Below are positions 1 to 7,803 of a stretch of DNA of 64,000 bases, piece after piece. The notes beneath the pieces were generated by a model. It was not told the origin of the DNA and made no database searches. It saw only the letters and a program-made list of their open reading frames with translations. Every line of letters starts with the position of its first letter. The stretch's first letter is position 1. Origin of the DNA: Elusimicrobiota bacterium (GTDB taxonomy: Bacteria; Elusimicrobiota; Elusimicrobia; FEN-1173); NCBI GenBank assembly GCA_016722575.1, contig JADKIY010000002.1, forward strand, positions 434,001 through 498,000. Direction: 5' to 3'. A program made the translations under genes and the position numbers.

Positions 1-421
1 GGGCGGCGGCGGGCCGCGAAGGAACGAGAGGCCCCCACAACGACACCCGATCCCCCCAGACCGGGCGCGGGGCGGGCGTCGTCCCCGCCGCGGCCGCGGA
101 GGAAAAGGCGCAAAAGGCGACCACGTTGCCCGACACCGGCCGGGGGGCCGCGCCGAACGCCTTCAACCACTCGGCCCGCAGGAGCAGGGTTTCCCCCCGC
201 GCGCTTCGTTCCGGCGGGCGAAGAACGCGTCCGACCACCCGGGCGGGGCGACCGTCGGCCCAACGGGCCACGTCGTCACGCGCCGCGGGCGGCGTCCCCC
301 AAAGACGAAGGGCGGCCCAGGCGCCGGCGGTCAATAGGACGACCGGGATCAGGGGACGGCGAAAAACGTAGGGAGCGCTATCGAGGGAAGGAGAGGGGAA
401 TTCGGGGGGAGACGGGGACAG
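1..421 (-). CDS. ComEC/Rec2-like competence protein, N-terminal fragment
   Basis: The frame is open from an in-frame stop at 424-422 to the left window edge. It reads a hydrophobic start (PLIPVVLLTAGAWAALRLW), then GRVLRPPERS, SGNVVAF and GDRVSLWGPLVPSRP. This matches the N-terminal DUF4131 module of ComEC, the inner-membrane channel for single-stranded DNA uptake: one or two membrane helices followed by a small beta domain with the GDRV...G.L.P.RP pattern. No ATG or GTG precedes the conserved part. TTG at 334 or a CTG (421 or 352) could be the start, or an indel hides it. Only the first 130 or so residues are inside the window, so the channel and metallo-hydrolase domains cannot be checked. 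Confidence 0.55.
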   Translation of the reverse strand, partial: MSPSPPEFPSPSLDSAPYVFRRPLIPVVLLTAGAWAALRLWGTPPAARDDVARWADGRPARVVGRVLRPPERSARGETLLLRAEWLKAFGAAPRPVSGNVVAFCAFSSAAAAGTTPAPRPVWGDRVSLWGPLVPSRPAAA

Positions 422-1030
422 CTAAATCTTGAAGCCCTTGTGGAGGAGATCCACATCGGACTTGATCTGTTGAAGCTTCTGGGTCATTTCGGCCGGGGCG
501 TGTTTTTGGGACAGCACGTCGTTCAAATGCTTGGAAACGCGAAGGGCCAGATGGGCGTCCTGGGACACCAACCGCTGGATGGATTCCACCATCATGTTGA
601 ACTCGTCCCGCAAATCGCCCAACTCGTCGCCGGTGCGGGTTTTGATGCGGTGCGTCAGGTCGCCGGAACCGACGACCCGGGCGGAACGCTCAAAGCGGTA
701 AATGGGGCCCGCCAGCTTGTGGGAGCCGATGATGGCGAACAGCGTCACGCCGACCATGTAGATGATCAACTTAAACAGGAAAACGTAGCTGTCGGTTTTG
801 AACAAATCGTAGAGGCTGGGGTCCATGAAGTTCTGAACTTCCCGGCCGAAGTGGAAATAGAAATCCAAGCCGATCGCGGTGATGGCGATGAGCACGAAGG
901 TGAAGACCCAAATGACGTAGCGGGTTTGAAGGCTGCGTTTAACGAAAACGATTTTCCGTTTGGCGCGGGGGTTGTGAAAAGGGTCGTTGGTGGGGTGCGC
1001 GTGAGCCATTGGTGAAAACTTAACAGACAT
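422..1030 (-). CDS. HAMP-domain membrane protein
   Basis: About 202 residues from the ATG at 1030; an in-frame TTG at 1045 and ATG at 1009 are alternatives. A basic N-terminal segment precedes a first membrane helix (YVIWVFTFVLIAITAIGLDF), a short periplasmic loop, and a second helix (FLFKLIIYMVGVTLFAIIG). A HAMP linker follows directly (HKLAGPIYRFERSARVVGSGDL ... DELGDLRDEFNMMVESI) and then a coiled-coil tail. There is no kinase, cyclase or chemoreceptor output domain, so it resembles the membrane half of a chemoreceptor or sensor that must signal through a partner. Function is unknown. The ComEC-like frame begins immediately downstream on the same strand. Confidence 0.75.
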   Translation of the reverse strand: MSVKFSPMAHAHPTNDPFHNPRAKRKIVFVKRSLQTRYVIWVFTFVLIAITAIGLDFYFHFGREVQNFMDPSLYDLFKTDSYVFLFKLIIYMVGVTLFAIIGSHKLAGPIYRFERSARVVGSGDLTHRIKTRTGDELGDLRDEFNMMVESIQRLVSQDAHLALRVSKHLNDVLSQKHAPAEMTQKLQQIKSDVDLLHKGFKI

Positions 1031-1093
1031 TGTACCGTTTGTCAACCCCGCTTCCGAAAAATATATTCATCTCGGAGAATCCGTCCGCGGCGA

Positions 1094-1122
1094 TTGCCCC
1101 GACGCCGAATCAATGTTATTCT
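1094..1122 (+). promoter_or_regulatory. Promoter with extended -10 for the APC permease (leaderless)
   Basis: TTGCCC at 1094-1099, a 17-base spacer, then TATTCT at 1117-1122 preceded by TGT (1114-1116), an extended -10. The GTG start at 1130 lies seven bases after the -10, where transcription would begin, and there is no Shine-Dalgarno sequence. This suggests a leaderless mRNA. Confidence 0.5.
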
Positions 1123-1129
1123 TCGGCCC

Positions 1130-2455
1130 GTGACGGACCCCCTCCCCTCCGCTCCCCGGCGACTCGGCCTCTGGGACGCTTCCGCCCTCGTGGTCGGCTG
1201 CATCATCGGCGCGGGCATTTTCCGCCTCTCCGATTCCGTCGCCCGCGCTTCGCCATCGGTGTTTTTGTTCCTGGCGGCCTGGGTGCTGGGCGGCCTCCTG
1301 TCCCTTTGCGGCGCCCTGGTCTGGGCCGAATTGGCCACCCGGTTCCCCCGGAACGGGGGCGAGTACGTTTTTCTGTCGAACGGCTACGGACGCGCCTGGG
1401 GGTTTGTCTACGGGTGGACCCGTCTTTTCGTCAGCCGCACGGGCACGCTCGCGATTTTGGCCTTCGTTTTCGCCGAGCACGCCGCCCGGGTTTTCGGCAC
1501 GCCGCCCGCCGCGGTCAAACCCATGGCGACCGCCGCTGTCCTGGCGCTCACCGCCTTGAACGTTCTCGGCGTCCGTTTCGGGAAGTCCGTCCAAAACCTT
1601 TTCACCGTTCTAAAGCTCCTGGCTCTCTTCGGGATCGTCGTCGTCGGCCTCCTGGCCGGGCGCGGAACGCCCGTTCATCTCACGCCCTTCTTTCCCCCGG
1701 GACAGACCTCGATCCTTTCGTCCCTGGGGCTGGCCTTGATCCCCGTACTCTGGACCTACGGGGGCTGGTACGAAGCGGCCTACGTGGCGGGCGAAGTGCG
1801 GGACCCCCACGTCAATCTGCCCCGGGCCATCGTCGGCGGACTGCTGGCCACCACCGCGCTGTATCTGTTGATCAACCTGGTGTACATCCTTTATCTGCCG
1901 TTGGACGAAATGCGCGCAACGGATTTGGTGGCGGCGGGCGTGATGGACAAAATCTGGCCCCGGGTGGGCGGCGCGGTGGTGGCCGCCATGGTCATGGTGT
2001 CCACCTTCGGAGCGCTGAACGGATACATTTTTTCCAGCGGACGGCTGCTCTCGGCCCTGGGCCAGGACCATGCGTTGTTCAAAAAAATGGGCGCGGTGTC
2101 CCCCCGCACCCAAACCCCCGCGGCCGCCTTGGCGGCCAACGCGGCCCTGGCCCTAATCCTGGTGTGGACCGGGACCCTGGACAAAATCGTGACGTATACG
2201 GAAGTCGTGGTTTATCTGTTTTTTGCCGCGACGGGGGTTTCGCTCTTTATTTTTCGACGACGGGAAGGCGCGGCCCCGGGCGGGTACCGCGTGTGGGGCT
2301 ATCCTTGGACGCCCCTGGCGTTTATTTTGCTCAACGTGGCCATCGCGTTAAACGGGGTGGCCGAGGAACCAACGGTGGCGCTCGCGGGCATCGGCGTGGC
2401 GGCCCTGGGGTTCCCCCTCTATTGGGTGTCCCGCCGCCTCGCTCCGAAGGCCTAA
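1130..2455 (+). CDS. APC-superfamily amino acid permease
   Basis: About 441 residues from GTG 1130; an in-frame TTG at 1094 would add 12 basic residues and is less likely. The first helix carries the family signature VVGCIIGAGIF, and a later one SLCGALVWAELATRFPRNGG. About twelve membrane helices follow, ending near YPWTPLAFILLNVAIALNG. This fold is typical of amino acid/polyamine exchangers and permeases of the inner membrane; substrate cannot be read from the sequence. It is a single gene whose stop overlaps by four bases the stop of the convergent amidase gene, so it is transcribed separately from the murein operon facing it. Confidence 0.85.
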   Translation: MTDPLPSAPRRLGLWDASALVVGCIIGAGIFRLSDSVARASPSVFLFLAAWVLGGLLSLCGALVWAELATRFPRNGGEYVFLSNGYGRAWGFVYGWTRLFVSRTGTLAILAFVFAEHAARVFGTPPAAVKPMATAAVLALTALNVLGVRFGKSVQNLFTVLKLLALFGIVVVGLLAGRGTPVHLTPFFPPGQTSILSSLGLALIPVLWTYGGWYEAAYVAGEVRDPHVNLPRAIVGGLLATTALYLLINLVYILYLPLDEMRATDLVAAGVMDKIWPRVGGAVVAAMVMVSTFGALNGYIFSSGRLLSALGQDHALFKKMGAVSPRTQTPAAALAANAALALILVWTGTLDKIVTYTEVVVYLFFAATGVSLFIFRRREGAAPGGYRVWGYPWTPLAFILLNVAIALNGVAEEPTVALAGIGVAALGFPLYWVSRRLAPKA

Positions 2456-4320
2456 TCCCGCATCTTTTTTACAAACCGCTTCAGCCCCCGAAACATCGCT
2501 TCCGCGCAATCGCACTGAAACGTTTCCGTCCGGAGAAGTTCTTCCTCCGGCGGCCAAATCACGTAGGCCGATTCCGTCAATACCGCCGGCATTTGGGGGG
2601 TGCGGGCCAACGCCAAATTGCCGTAGTGCAGCCCGTCGTCCCGCAGGCGGGTGGACCGGAAGGACTGGGGAGCCCCCCCGAACACGTCGCCGTAAGCCGC
2701 GTGAATTTCCTCGGCCAACGCTTCGCTTTGGGGATGGTAGTAATAGACCCCGTAGCCGTTCCGTTCGAAGGGGTTGGCGCCGTCGGGCAGGGCGTTGTTG
2801 TGCACGCTGATCAGGACGTCCCCCCGGGCGGCCCAGGCCATTTTGGGCCGATCGTATAAATTGACGTTCTCCGTCCCGGTCCGAAGCAGGATCACCTCGG
2901 CTTTTTCCGAAAGCAGCTTGCGTTCCAGGCATTTGGCGATGGCCAGGTTGGCGTCTTTCTCCAAAAGTCCCGTCGGTCCCCGGGAACCGATGTCCCAGGA
3001 ATGCCCCGCGTCCACCACCACCTTCAAGCCTTCCAACGCGCCGTTGCCGCCGCCCGTGGGCGGACGGCGCAATTCCAACACGAAGGTCGAATTTTCATAG
3101 CGGACGTCGTACCCCCACCAACGACGGGGCCGGGTGTGCACCCGCAGGCGGAAGGTGTCCGCGTCGTCCTGAAACCACTCCACGCGGCGAACGGCGCCCG
3201 CGGGGGCGTTGTAGTGGACCCAATCGGTGTTCGAGGCCACGCCGTAAAAATAAACGTCCAGACCGGACCCGTCGTCCAAGGGGCGAACCTCCATCGGCAC
3301 GCGCTGGCCCAAATTCAACCGGACGAGCGTGTGGCGTCCGGCGGGTTCCACCGAAATCGCCCCGGCCAACGTGCGGGGCGGCGGCGTCCCCGACGGCAAA
3401 AAGCGGACTTCGTCGGTGCCGATCCAGGCCTCCCGGGCGGCGGACAGGCGGACCCGGAGCTCGCCCCCCCGGCGGCCCGTCACCCACAGGCGCGTTCCCG
3501 GGGGCGGGAACATCACGTAGCCCGCCTTCTCGCCGGGGTACGGAGCCGAGGCCGCCCGCAGGATCGCCAAATCCGTCGACACTTCGACCACCCAGGGGGT
3601 TTCCTCGTCGAAGCGCCAAATTTTACCGGGGGCGGTGGAGGTGTCGTGGGCTCCTTTTTTGCCGGTCAAGGTCGCCTTGATCGTGGCGCCTTCGAACGCG
3701 TCGTCGGGTTGAACCACGTAGGAGCCCCGGTAGGTACCCCGGGAAACGGCGCTTTCGACCATGGGGTGCTTTTTTTTGCTTCCGCCGAAAAAGAAACCGG
3801 CGTCCTGCCCCGGACTCCCGACGGCGGTCACGGTGACGATGTCGCCGGCGGTCACTTCGGCATCGACGTCCGGGGTCAACACGCGAATGTTCAGGGGTTT
3901 GACGGGCGGGACGCCCGGCGGACCGGCGACGTACACCCGGCGCGTCAAGGCGAACACCTCGGTGCCCCGGGTTACTTCGAATTCGATGTCGTTGGCCCCC
4001 GGGGCGTAGCTCACCATGGCGATCCAGCCGCCGCCGGGATACACCCGGATCGCTTGCCCGCCGATGGCGAGGCGGGACCCCGGCTCCACGGAGCCGAGAA
4101 CGAAAGAGGATTTGACGTAGGGCAGGGAGGCCCCCTCGGGCGGATGGACGACCCGCAAGGGAGCTCCGGGCGCGGGAATCGGCGCGGTGGACGCCGCCAG
4201 GGAACCCGAACTGATTTGAACGGGCGGGAAATCGTCCCCCATTTCAACGGACGCGGGGGGTTCCGCCCGGACGACCGCCGGCCCCACCAATAAAATCGCC
4301 ACCGCCCAACGCTTCATCAT
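2452..4320 (-). CDS. N-acetylmuramoyl-L-alanine amidase (Amidase_3)
   Basis: About 622 residues. A signal peptide (MMKRWAVAILLVGPAVVRA) is followed by roughly 400 residues of beta-rich, AMIN- and SH3-like material, then a C-terminal Amidase_3 domain. The zinc/catalytic residues are visible: His in VVVDAGHSWD, Glu in GLLEKDAN, His in LISVHNNA and Glu in AVLTESAYV. It would cleave the bond between muramic acid and the stem peptide in the periplasm. The chosen ATG pair at 4320 has a good ribosome site (GGATGAAGGA) and sits seven bases after the DUF819 stop. It is the last gene of the NlpC/P60-epimerase-DUF819 operon. About twice the length of a minimal amidase. Confidence 0.88.
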   Translation of the reverse strand: MMKRWAVAILLVGPAVVRAEPPASVEMGDDFPPVQISSGSLAASTAPIPAPGAPLRVVHPPEGASLPYVKSSFVLGSVEPGSRLAIGGQAIRVYPGGGWIAMVSYAPGANDIEFEVTRGTEVFALTRRVYVAGPPGVPPVKPLNIRVLTPDVDAEVTAGDIVTVTAVGSPGQDAGFFFGGSKKKHPMVESAVSRGTYRGSYVVQPDDAFEGATIKATLTGKKGAHDTSTAPGKIWRFDEETPWVVEVSTDLAILRAASAPYPGEKAGYVMFPPPGTRLWVTGRRGGELRVRLSAAREAWIGTDEVRFLPSGTPPPRTLAGAISVEPAGRHTLVRLNLGQRVPMEVRPLDDGSGLDVYFYGVASNTDWVHYNAPAGAVRRVEWFQDDADTFRLRVHTRPRRWWGYDVRYENSTFVLELRRPPTGGGNGALEGLKVVVDAGHSWDIGSRGPTGLLEKDANLAIAKCLERKLLSEKAEVILLRTGTENVNLYDRPKMAWAARGDVLISVHNNALPDGANPFERNGYGVYYYHPQSEALAEEIHAAYGDVFGGAPQSFRSTRLRDDGLHYGNLALARTPQMPAVLTESAYVIWPPEEELLRTETFQCDCAEAMFRGLKRFVKKMRD

Positions 4321-4327
4321 TGTTCCT

Positions 4328-5494
4328 TCATCCCCACCGGGAAGAAATCTGCGCCACGACCAGCCCAAAATAAGTCCCCACCACGTTGCCCGTCACCGCC
4401 AACAGCAGCCCCACGGCGGACAGGGCGGGTTGATAGACCGCGCTCACCATGGGGGCCGACACCACGCCCCCGACGCAGGCCTGGCTGGCCGAAGCCAATA
4501 AAAAAAGCGGCAGTCGAAACAGGCGACCGCCCGCCCATAGGATTACCGCATGAACGGCCAAAATGCAAGCGCCGACGGCGATAAAAAAAGGCGCCCGGCC
4601 CAGCGCGGTTAAAGACGCCCGCGCCCCGAGGGAGGCCAGCAGGAAATAGAGCACGGTCGTTCCCCACCGTTCGGTGCGTTCCGGCGACCGGCCGAAATAC
4701 CCCGACAAGGAAACCGCCAAGGTCAGCGTCGTGACGGTCAACACCGTCCAGGTCGACGGCGACAAAGTGGCCGCCCATCCGGGGGCCACGCGCCCCACCG
4801 CCCCGGTGAGCGCGGGGCCGGCGCGATCCCCGATCGCCAGCGCGATCAAAGCCAGGCCGGCCGCGGCCGCCGGCACCGCGGGCCAGGGGACCGCCGCTCC
4901 CGGGGCGCGACTCTCCGCCCACGGAGCGGCGACGGCGGTCGCCCCGGACCATCGGTCGTAGGATCCTTGAAATCCGGCCAAGGAAATGAGGCCCGCCATC
5001 CAGGCGTAGGCGAAGAAAGAGTCAATAACGACCACGGGAGCGAACACGGCCTCCGGCGCCGACAGGGCTTCCTTGACCGCCAGCATGTTGGCGCTGCCGC
5101 CCGTCCAACTGGCCGAAAGGGCGCCCACCGCTTTCCAGGCCTCGGAAGGCAGATGGTCGTGAAACAGAAAACAAGCCAGGACCGCCCCCGCGCCGACGCC
5201 GACGACGCCCAAGGCCATGGCCGCGACCGCCGGGCGGCCCAAACGGAGCAGGGCGCGCAAATCAACGTTGATCAAAAGGAGCGCCAAGCAAAAGGGCAAA
5301 GCGTACCGGCCCAGGAGCGTGTAGAGCGGCGACGCCTCGGGGAAAAAGCGGAAGGTCCCCCCCACCATGGGCAGGACGTAGCACCAAAAAGGGACGGGAA
5401 GGTAACGGAACAGGCCGGGGCGGCGCGCCCGGAGGGCGCCCAACCCCAACACGATCGAGGCCAACGCCGCGGCCAAAACCCACGGCGAGTTCAT
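4328..5494 (-). CDS. DUF819 (YjcL-like) membrane protein, candidate muropeptide transporter
   Basis: About 388 residues, highly hydrophobic, ten or more helices. Segments typical of DUF819 are VPFWCYVLPMVGGTFRFFP and ALSASWTGGSANMLAVKEAL, the second a conserved SWTGGSANM motif. The ATG at 5494 overlaps the epimerase stop as ATGA, indicating translational coupling. The family has no well-established biochemical role. Its place between a dipeptide epimerase and an amidase suggests uptake of murein-derived peptides such as L-Ala-D-Glu; this is inference from context only. Confidence 0.8.
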   Translation of the reverse strand: MNSPWVLAAALASIVLGLGALRARRPGLFRYLPVPFWCYVLPMVGGTFRFFPEASPLYTLLGRYALPFCLALLLINVDLRALLRLGRPAVAAMALGVVGVGAGAVLACFLFHDHLPSEAWKAVGALSASWTGGSANMLAVKEALSAPEAVFAPVVVIDSFFAYAWMAGLISLAGFQGSYDRWSGATAVAAPWAESRAPGAAVPWPAVPAAAAGLALIALAIGDRAGPALTGAVGRVAPGWAATLSPSTWTVLTVTTLTLAVSLSGYFGRSPERTERWGTTVLYFLLASLGARASLTALGRAPFFIAVGACILAVHAVILWAGGRLFRLPLFLLASASQACVGGVVSAPMVSAVYQPALSAVGLLLAVTGNVVGTYFGLVVAQISSRWG

Positions 5495-6570
5495 GAAACC
5501 CCCAGGCCCGGCCCGGGCCGACGCGGCAAAAGGATCCACGGACCGCGCCGAATGTAACCGCCGCGGTACGGCGTCGGTCGGAGGATCAGGTCCGAATCCA
5601 AATCGGCGAAATCAAAAACCCCGGTTCCCAGGGCGAAGTGAACCGCGGCCGACAGGCCGAGGCGCGACTCCGCCATGCAGCCGATCATGAGCCGGGCGCG
5701 GCGTCCGCGGGCGGCGCGGGTTTCGTCCACGATGGCCAAGCTTCGGAGGACGCCGCTTTTGGCGAGCTTGATGTTCGCGCCGCTCACGCTTTCCCGGCGA
5801 TAGGCCGTCCGGGCGTCCCGGGAGGTTTGGATCGACTCGTCGAGCAGGAGCGGGCAGGGCGGCCGGGCTCGCGCGAGAAGGTCCCAACGGCGCTTCGGGA
5901 AAGGTTCCTCCACGGCTTCCAGGGGAACGCCGTCCCGGCGGGCCCCCTCCAAAATCTCCGCCAAAAGATCGGGCGTCAGGCTTTGGTTGGGGTCCAACAA
6001 AAACCGGGCCCGGGGCGCGGCGCCGAAGGCGCAACGCAGTCGCTCCTGGTTGAGCGCAACGCCTTCCGCGCCGTTCAGCTTGAGTTTAATTTTTCGGTAG
6101 CCCGCCCGTCGAGCGGCGGCCGTCCGCCGGCCCACCTCCGCGGGGGCCACCGCGGACACGCTCAGCGTGGTTTCGATCTCCGCCCGTTTTTTTCCCCACA
6201 GGGCGTAAAGCGGCGTGTTTTCGGATTGGGCCAGGGCGTCCCAGAGCGCCGTTTCAAAGGCGGCCGCGGCCGTCGGCCAGACGCCTTCCCGCCGCCAAGC
6301 GGCCAAGCTCAGAGCGCGGATGTCCCGGACGTCCCGACCCCGGCTCCAGCGGGCCAGGCGCCGAAGGGCCGCGGTCATTTTGGGGCCGGTTTGAAAGGGC
6401 ATCGCCAGGGAGGAGGAGGCTTCGCCGCGTCCCACCGGCCCGCCCGCCAGCCGGACGGAAACGACGACGTTGTCGGAATGGGTTTTGCGGCCCAGGGCGG
6501 TGACGAAGGGAACCCGCAGGGGCCAACGGACCGGTCGGACGTCGACGGCCGCGATGCGGGTCGGGATCAA
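5491..6570 (-). CDS. L-Ala-D/L-Glu (dipeptide) epimerase, enolase superfamily
   Basis: About 359 residues from a TTG at 6570 that overlaps the upstream stop as TTGA. The muconate-lactonizing/enolase fold signatures are in order: the KIKLKL stretch with the KxK catalytic lysine, FLLDPNQS (metal Asp), VEEPFPKRRWD (metal Glu), LLLDESI (metal Asp), and NIKLAKSG with the second catalytic lysine. This set is that of dipeptide epimerases, which convert L-Ala-D-Glu from murein stems to L-Ala-L-Glu in the cytoplasm so that peptidases can use it. The neighbouring NlpC/P60 gene supports this assignment over muconate cycloisomerase or o-succinylbenzoate synthase. Confidence 0.85.
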   Translation of the reverse strand: MIPTRIAAVDVRPVRWPLRVPFVTALGRKTHSDNVVVSVRLAGGPVGRGEASSSLAMPFQTGPKMTAALRRLARWSRGRDVRDIRALSLAAWRREGVWPTAAAAFETALWDALAQSENTPLYALWGKKRAEIETTLSVSAVAPAEVGRRTAAARRAGYRKIKLKLNGAEGVALNQERLRCAFGAAPRARFLLDPNQSLTPDLLAEILEGARRDGVPLEAVEEPFPKRRWDLLARARPPCPLLLDESIQTSRDARTAYRRESVSGANIKLAKSGVLRSLAIVDETRAARGRRARLMIGCMAESRLGLSAAVHFALGTGVFDFADLDSDLILRPTPYRGGYIRRGPWILLPRRPGPGLGVS

Positions 6571-7634
6571 TTGGGAATCAAGCGCCCGAAGGTGACGACA
6601 TACCCCCCGGCGGTCTGTCCGGGGCGAAGGGCCTCTTTCGCATCGCCCAGTTTCTTTTTGAACGTGACCCGGCGGACCACGTTTTCTTCGTGCACCGCTT
6701 CGATCAATTGCTCCCCGCCGGTGAAGATCATCACGTGGACCATGCGGTCCGGTTTCGTCGCTTTGGCCAGAAACACCAGATCCCCCGGCTCCAAATCCGA
6801 GGAGCGGGCGATGGACTGGCTCGCCATAAATTGCTCGTGGGCGTCCCGGGGGATTTCCAAACCGGCGACCCGGTAAGCCACGTTCACCAACCCGGAACAG
6901 TCCATTCCGCTCGGCGCGTCGTCCTCGTCGGCCCGGTGGCCGGCCCGTCCTCCCCAATAATACGGCTCCCCGAGAAACTTTTCCGCCGAACGCAGCAGCA
7001 CTTCCCGGATGTCCGAGGTCCGGCGCGGGGTTTCCAGCGTCGTTCGCGCCTCTTTGGTCCGCATCCACCCGCTCTCGCCGCGAACGCCGGCCACCCGAAA
7101 CCACGCGCCTTTTTTGTAGGCCAAATAAAGCCGCGATCCCATGGGCAGCGAGAGCCCCTTGGCGAACCACCGCCGGGTGGGCCGCACGCGGCCGTACCGG
7201 GCGGTCACAACCCCGTTGGGTTCGTACTGGGCGGGGCGCGGTTCCAGCGCCTCCCGGAGCACCCACCCGGGGTAACCCTGCCAGCGATCGCCGTGGGTGT
7301 ATTCCGGCTGCTCGGGCGCCTCCACCCGGACCCACCCCTCTTTTTCCTCAAAGGATTGAACCGCCTCGCCGTAGAGGACTTGGGATTCTTGCAGCGGGTC
7401 CACCGCGTAGGGGCGGCGGGTTCCCGCGCCGTCGGTCACGGACACCGGATTCCGTCGGAGGTCGACCACGGGGCGCGCCACCACGAATTCCCCCGTGGGC
7501 GGAGCCGGCGGGAAGGACGGGGGGGCGAGGACGCGCCGGTCGGCGCCCCCGGTGCTGAACAAAATCTCAAACCCCTCGGCCCGGAGGCCGGGGGTCAACC
7601 CGCACAAGACCATCGCCCAAAAATATATTTTCAC
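6567..7634 (-). CDS. NlpC/P60 endopeptidase with SH3 domains
   Basis: About 355 residues from GTG 7634 (GGCGGAAAA upstream); an in-frame ATG lies seven codons further on. A short signal sequence precedes two SH3-like segments (around WVRVEAPEQPEY and WFRVAGVRGESGWM). The C-terminal NlpC/P60 domain shows the catalytic Cys in GMDCSGLVNVAYR, the His in MVHVMIFTG and the third polar residue in LIEAVHEENV. It is expected to cut the D-Glu-diaminopimelate bond of murein peptides, releasing L-Ala-D-Glu for the epimerase next door. The pair resembles the ykfB-ykfC arrangement of Bacillus subtilis. First gene of the four-gene operon. Confidence 0.88.
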   Translation of the reverse strand: MKIYFWAMVLCGLTPGLRAEGFEILFSTGGADRRVLAPPSFPPAPPTGEFVVARPVVDLRRNPVSVTDGAGTRRPYAVDPLQESQVLYGEAVQSFEEKEGWVRVEAPEQPEYTHGDRWQGYPGWVLREALEPRPAQYEPNGVVTARYGRVRPTRRWFAKGLSLPMGSRLYLAYKKGAWFRVAGVRGESGWMRTKEARTTLETPRRTSDIREVLLRSAEKFLGEPYYWGGRAGHRADEDDAPSGMDCSGLVNVAYRVAGLEIPRDAHEQFMASQSIARSSDLEPGDLVFLAKATKPDRMVHVMIFTGGEQLIEAVHEENVVRRVTFKKKLGDAKEALRPGQTAGGYVVTFGRLIPN

Positions 7635-7803
7635 TTTTCCGCCTTTGTCCGCCGGTGGGCGTACGGTCCCGCGACTGTTGGAGGGGGAGGGTGCGGACCG
7701 AACGTCCGTCCCGCGCCCACCGAAACGAAAACGAACGGCCCCCGGGGAGGGCCGGCACGCGGGACCGCGAACCGAAAAGCGGCGCCGCCCGCCCGTCCCA
7801 AAA

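Noticed and set aside
126..371. 81-codon plus-strand open frame at the left edge
   Set aside because: Arg/Ala-rich antisense shadow of the ComEC-like frame, which carries recognisable motifs.
1030..1046. TTGACA and TACAAT near the HAMP gene start as a promoter
   Set aside because: The boxes are only five bases apart, incompatible with a sigma-70 promoter.
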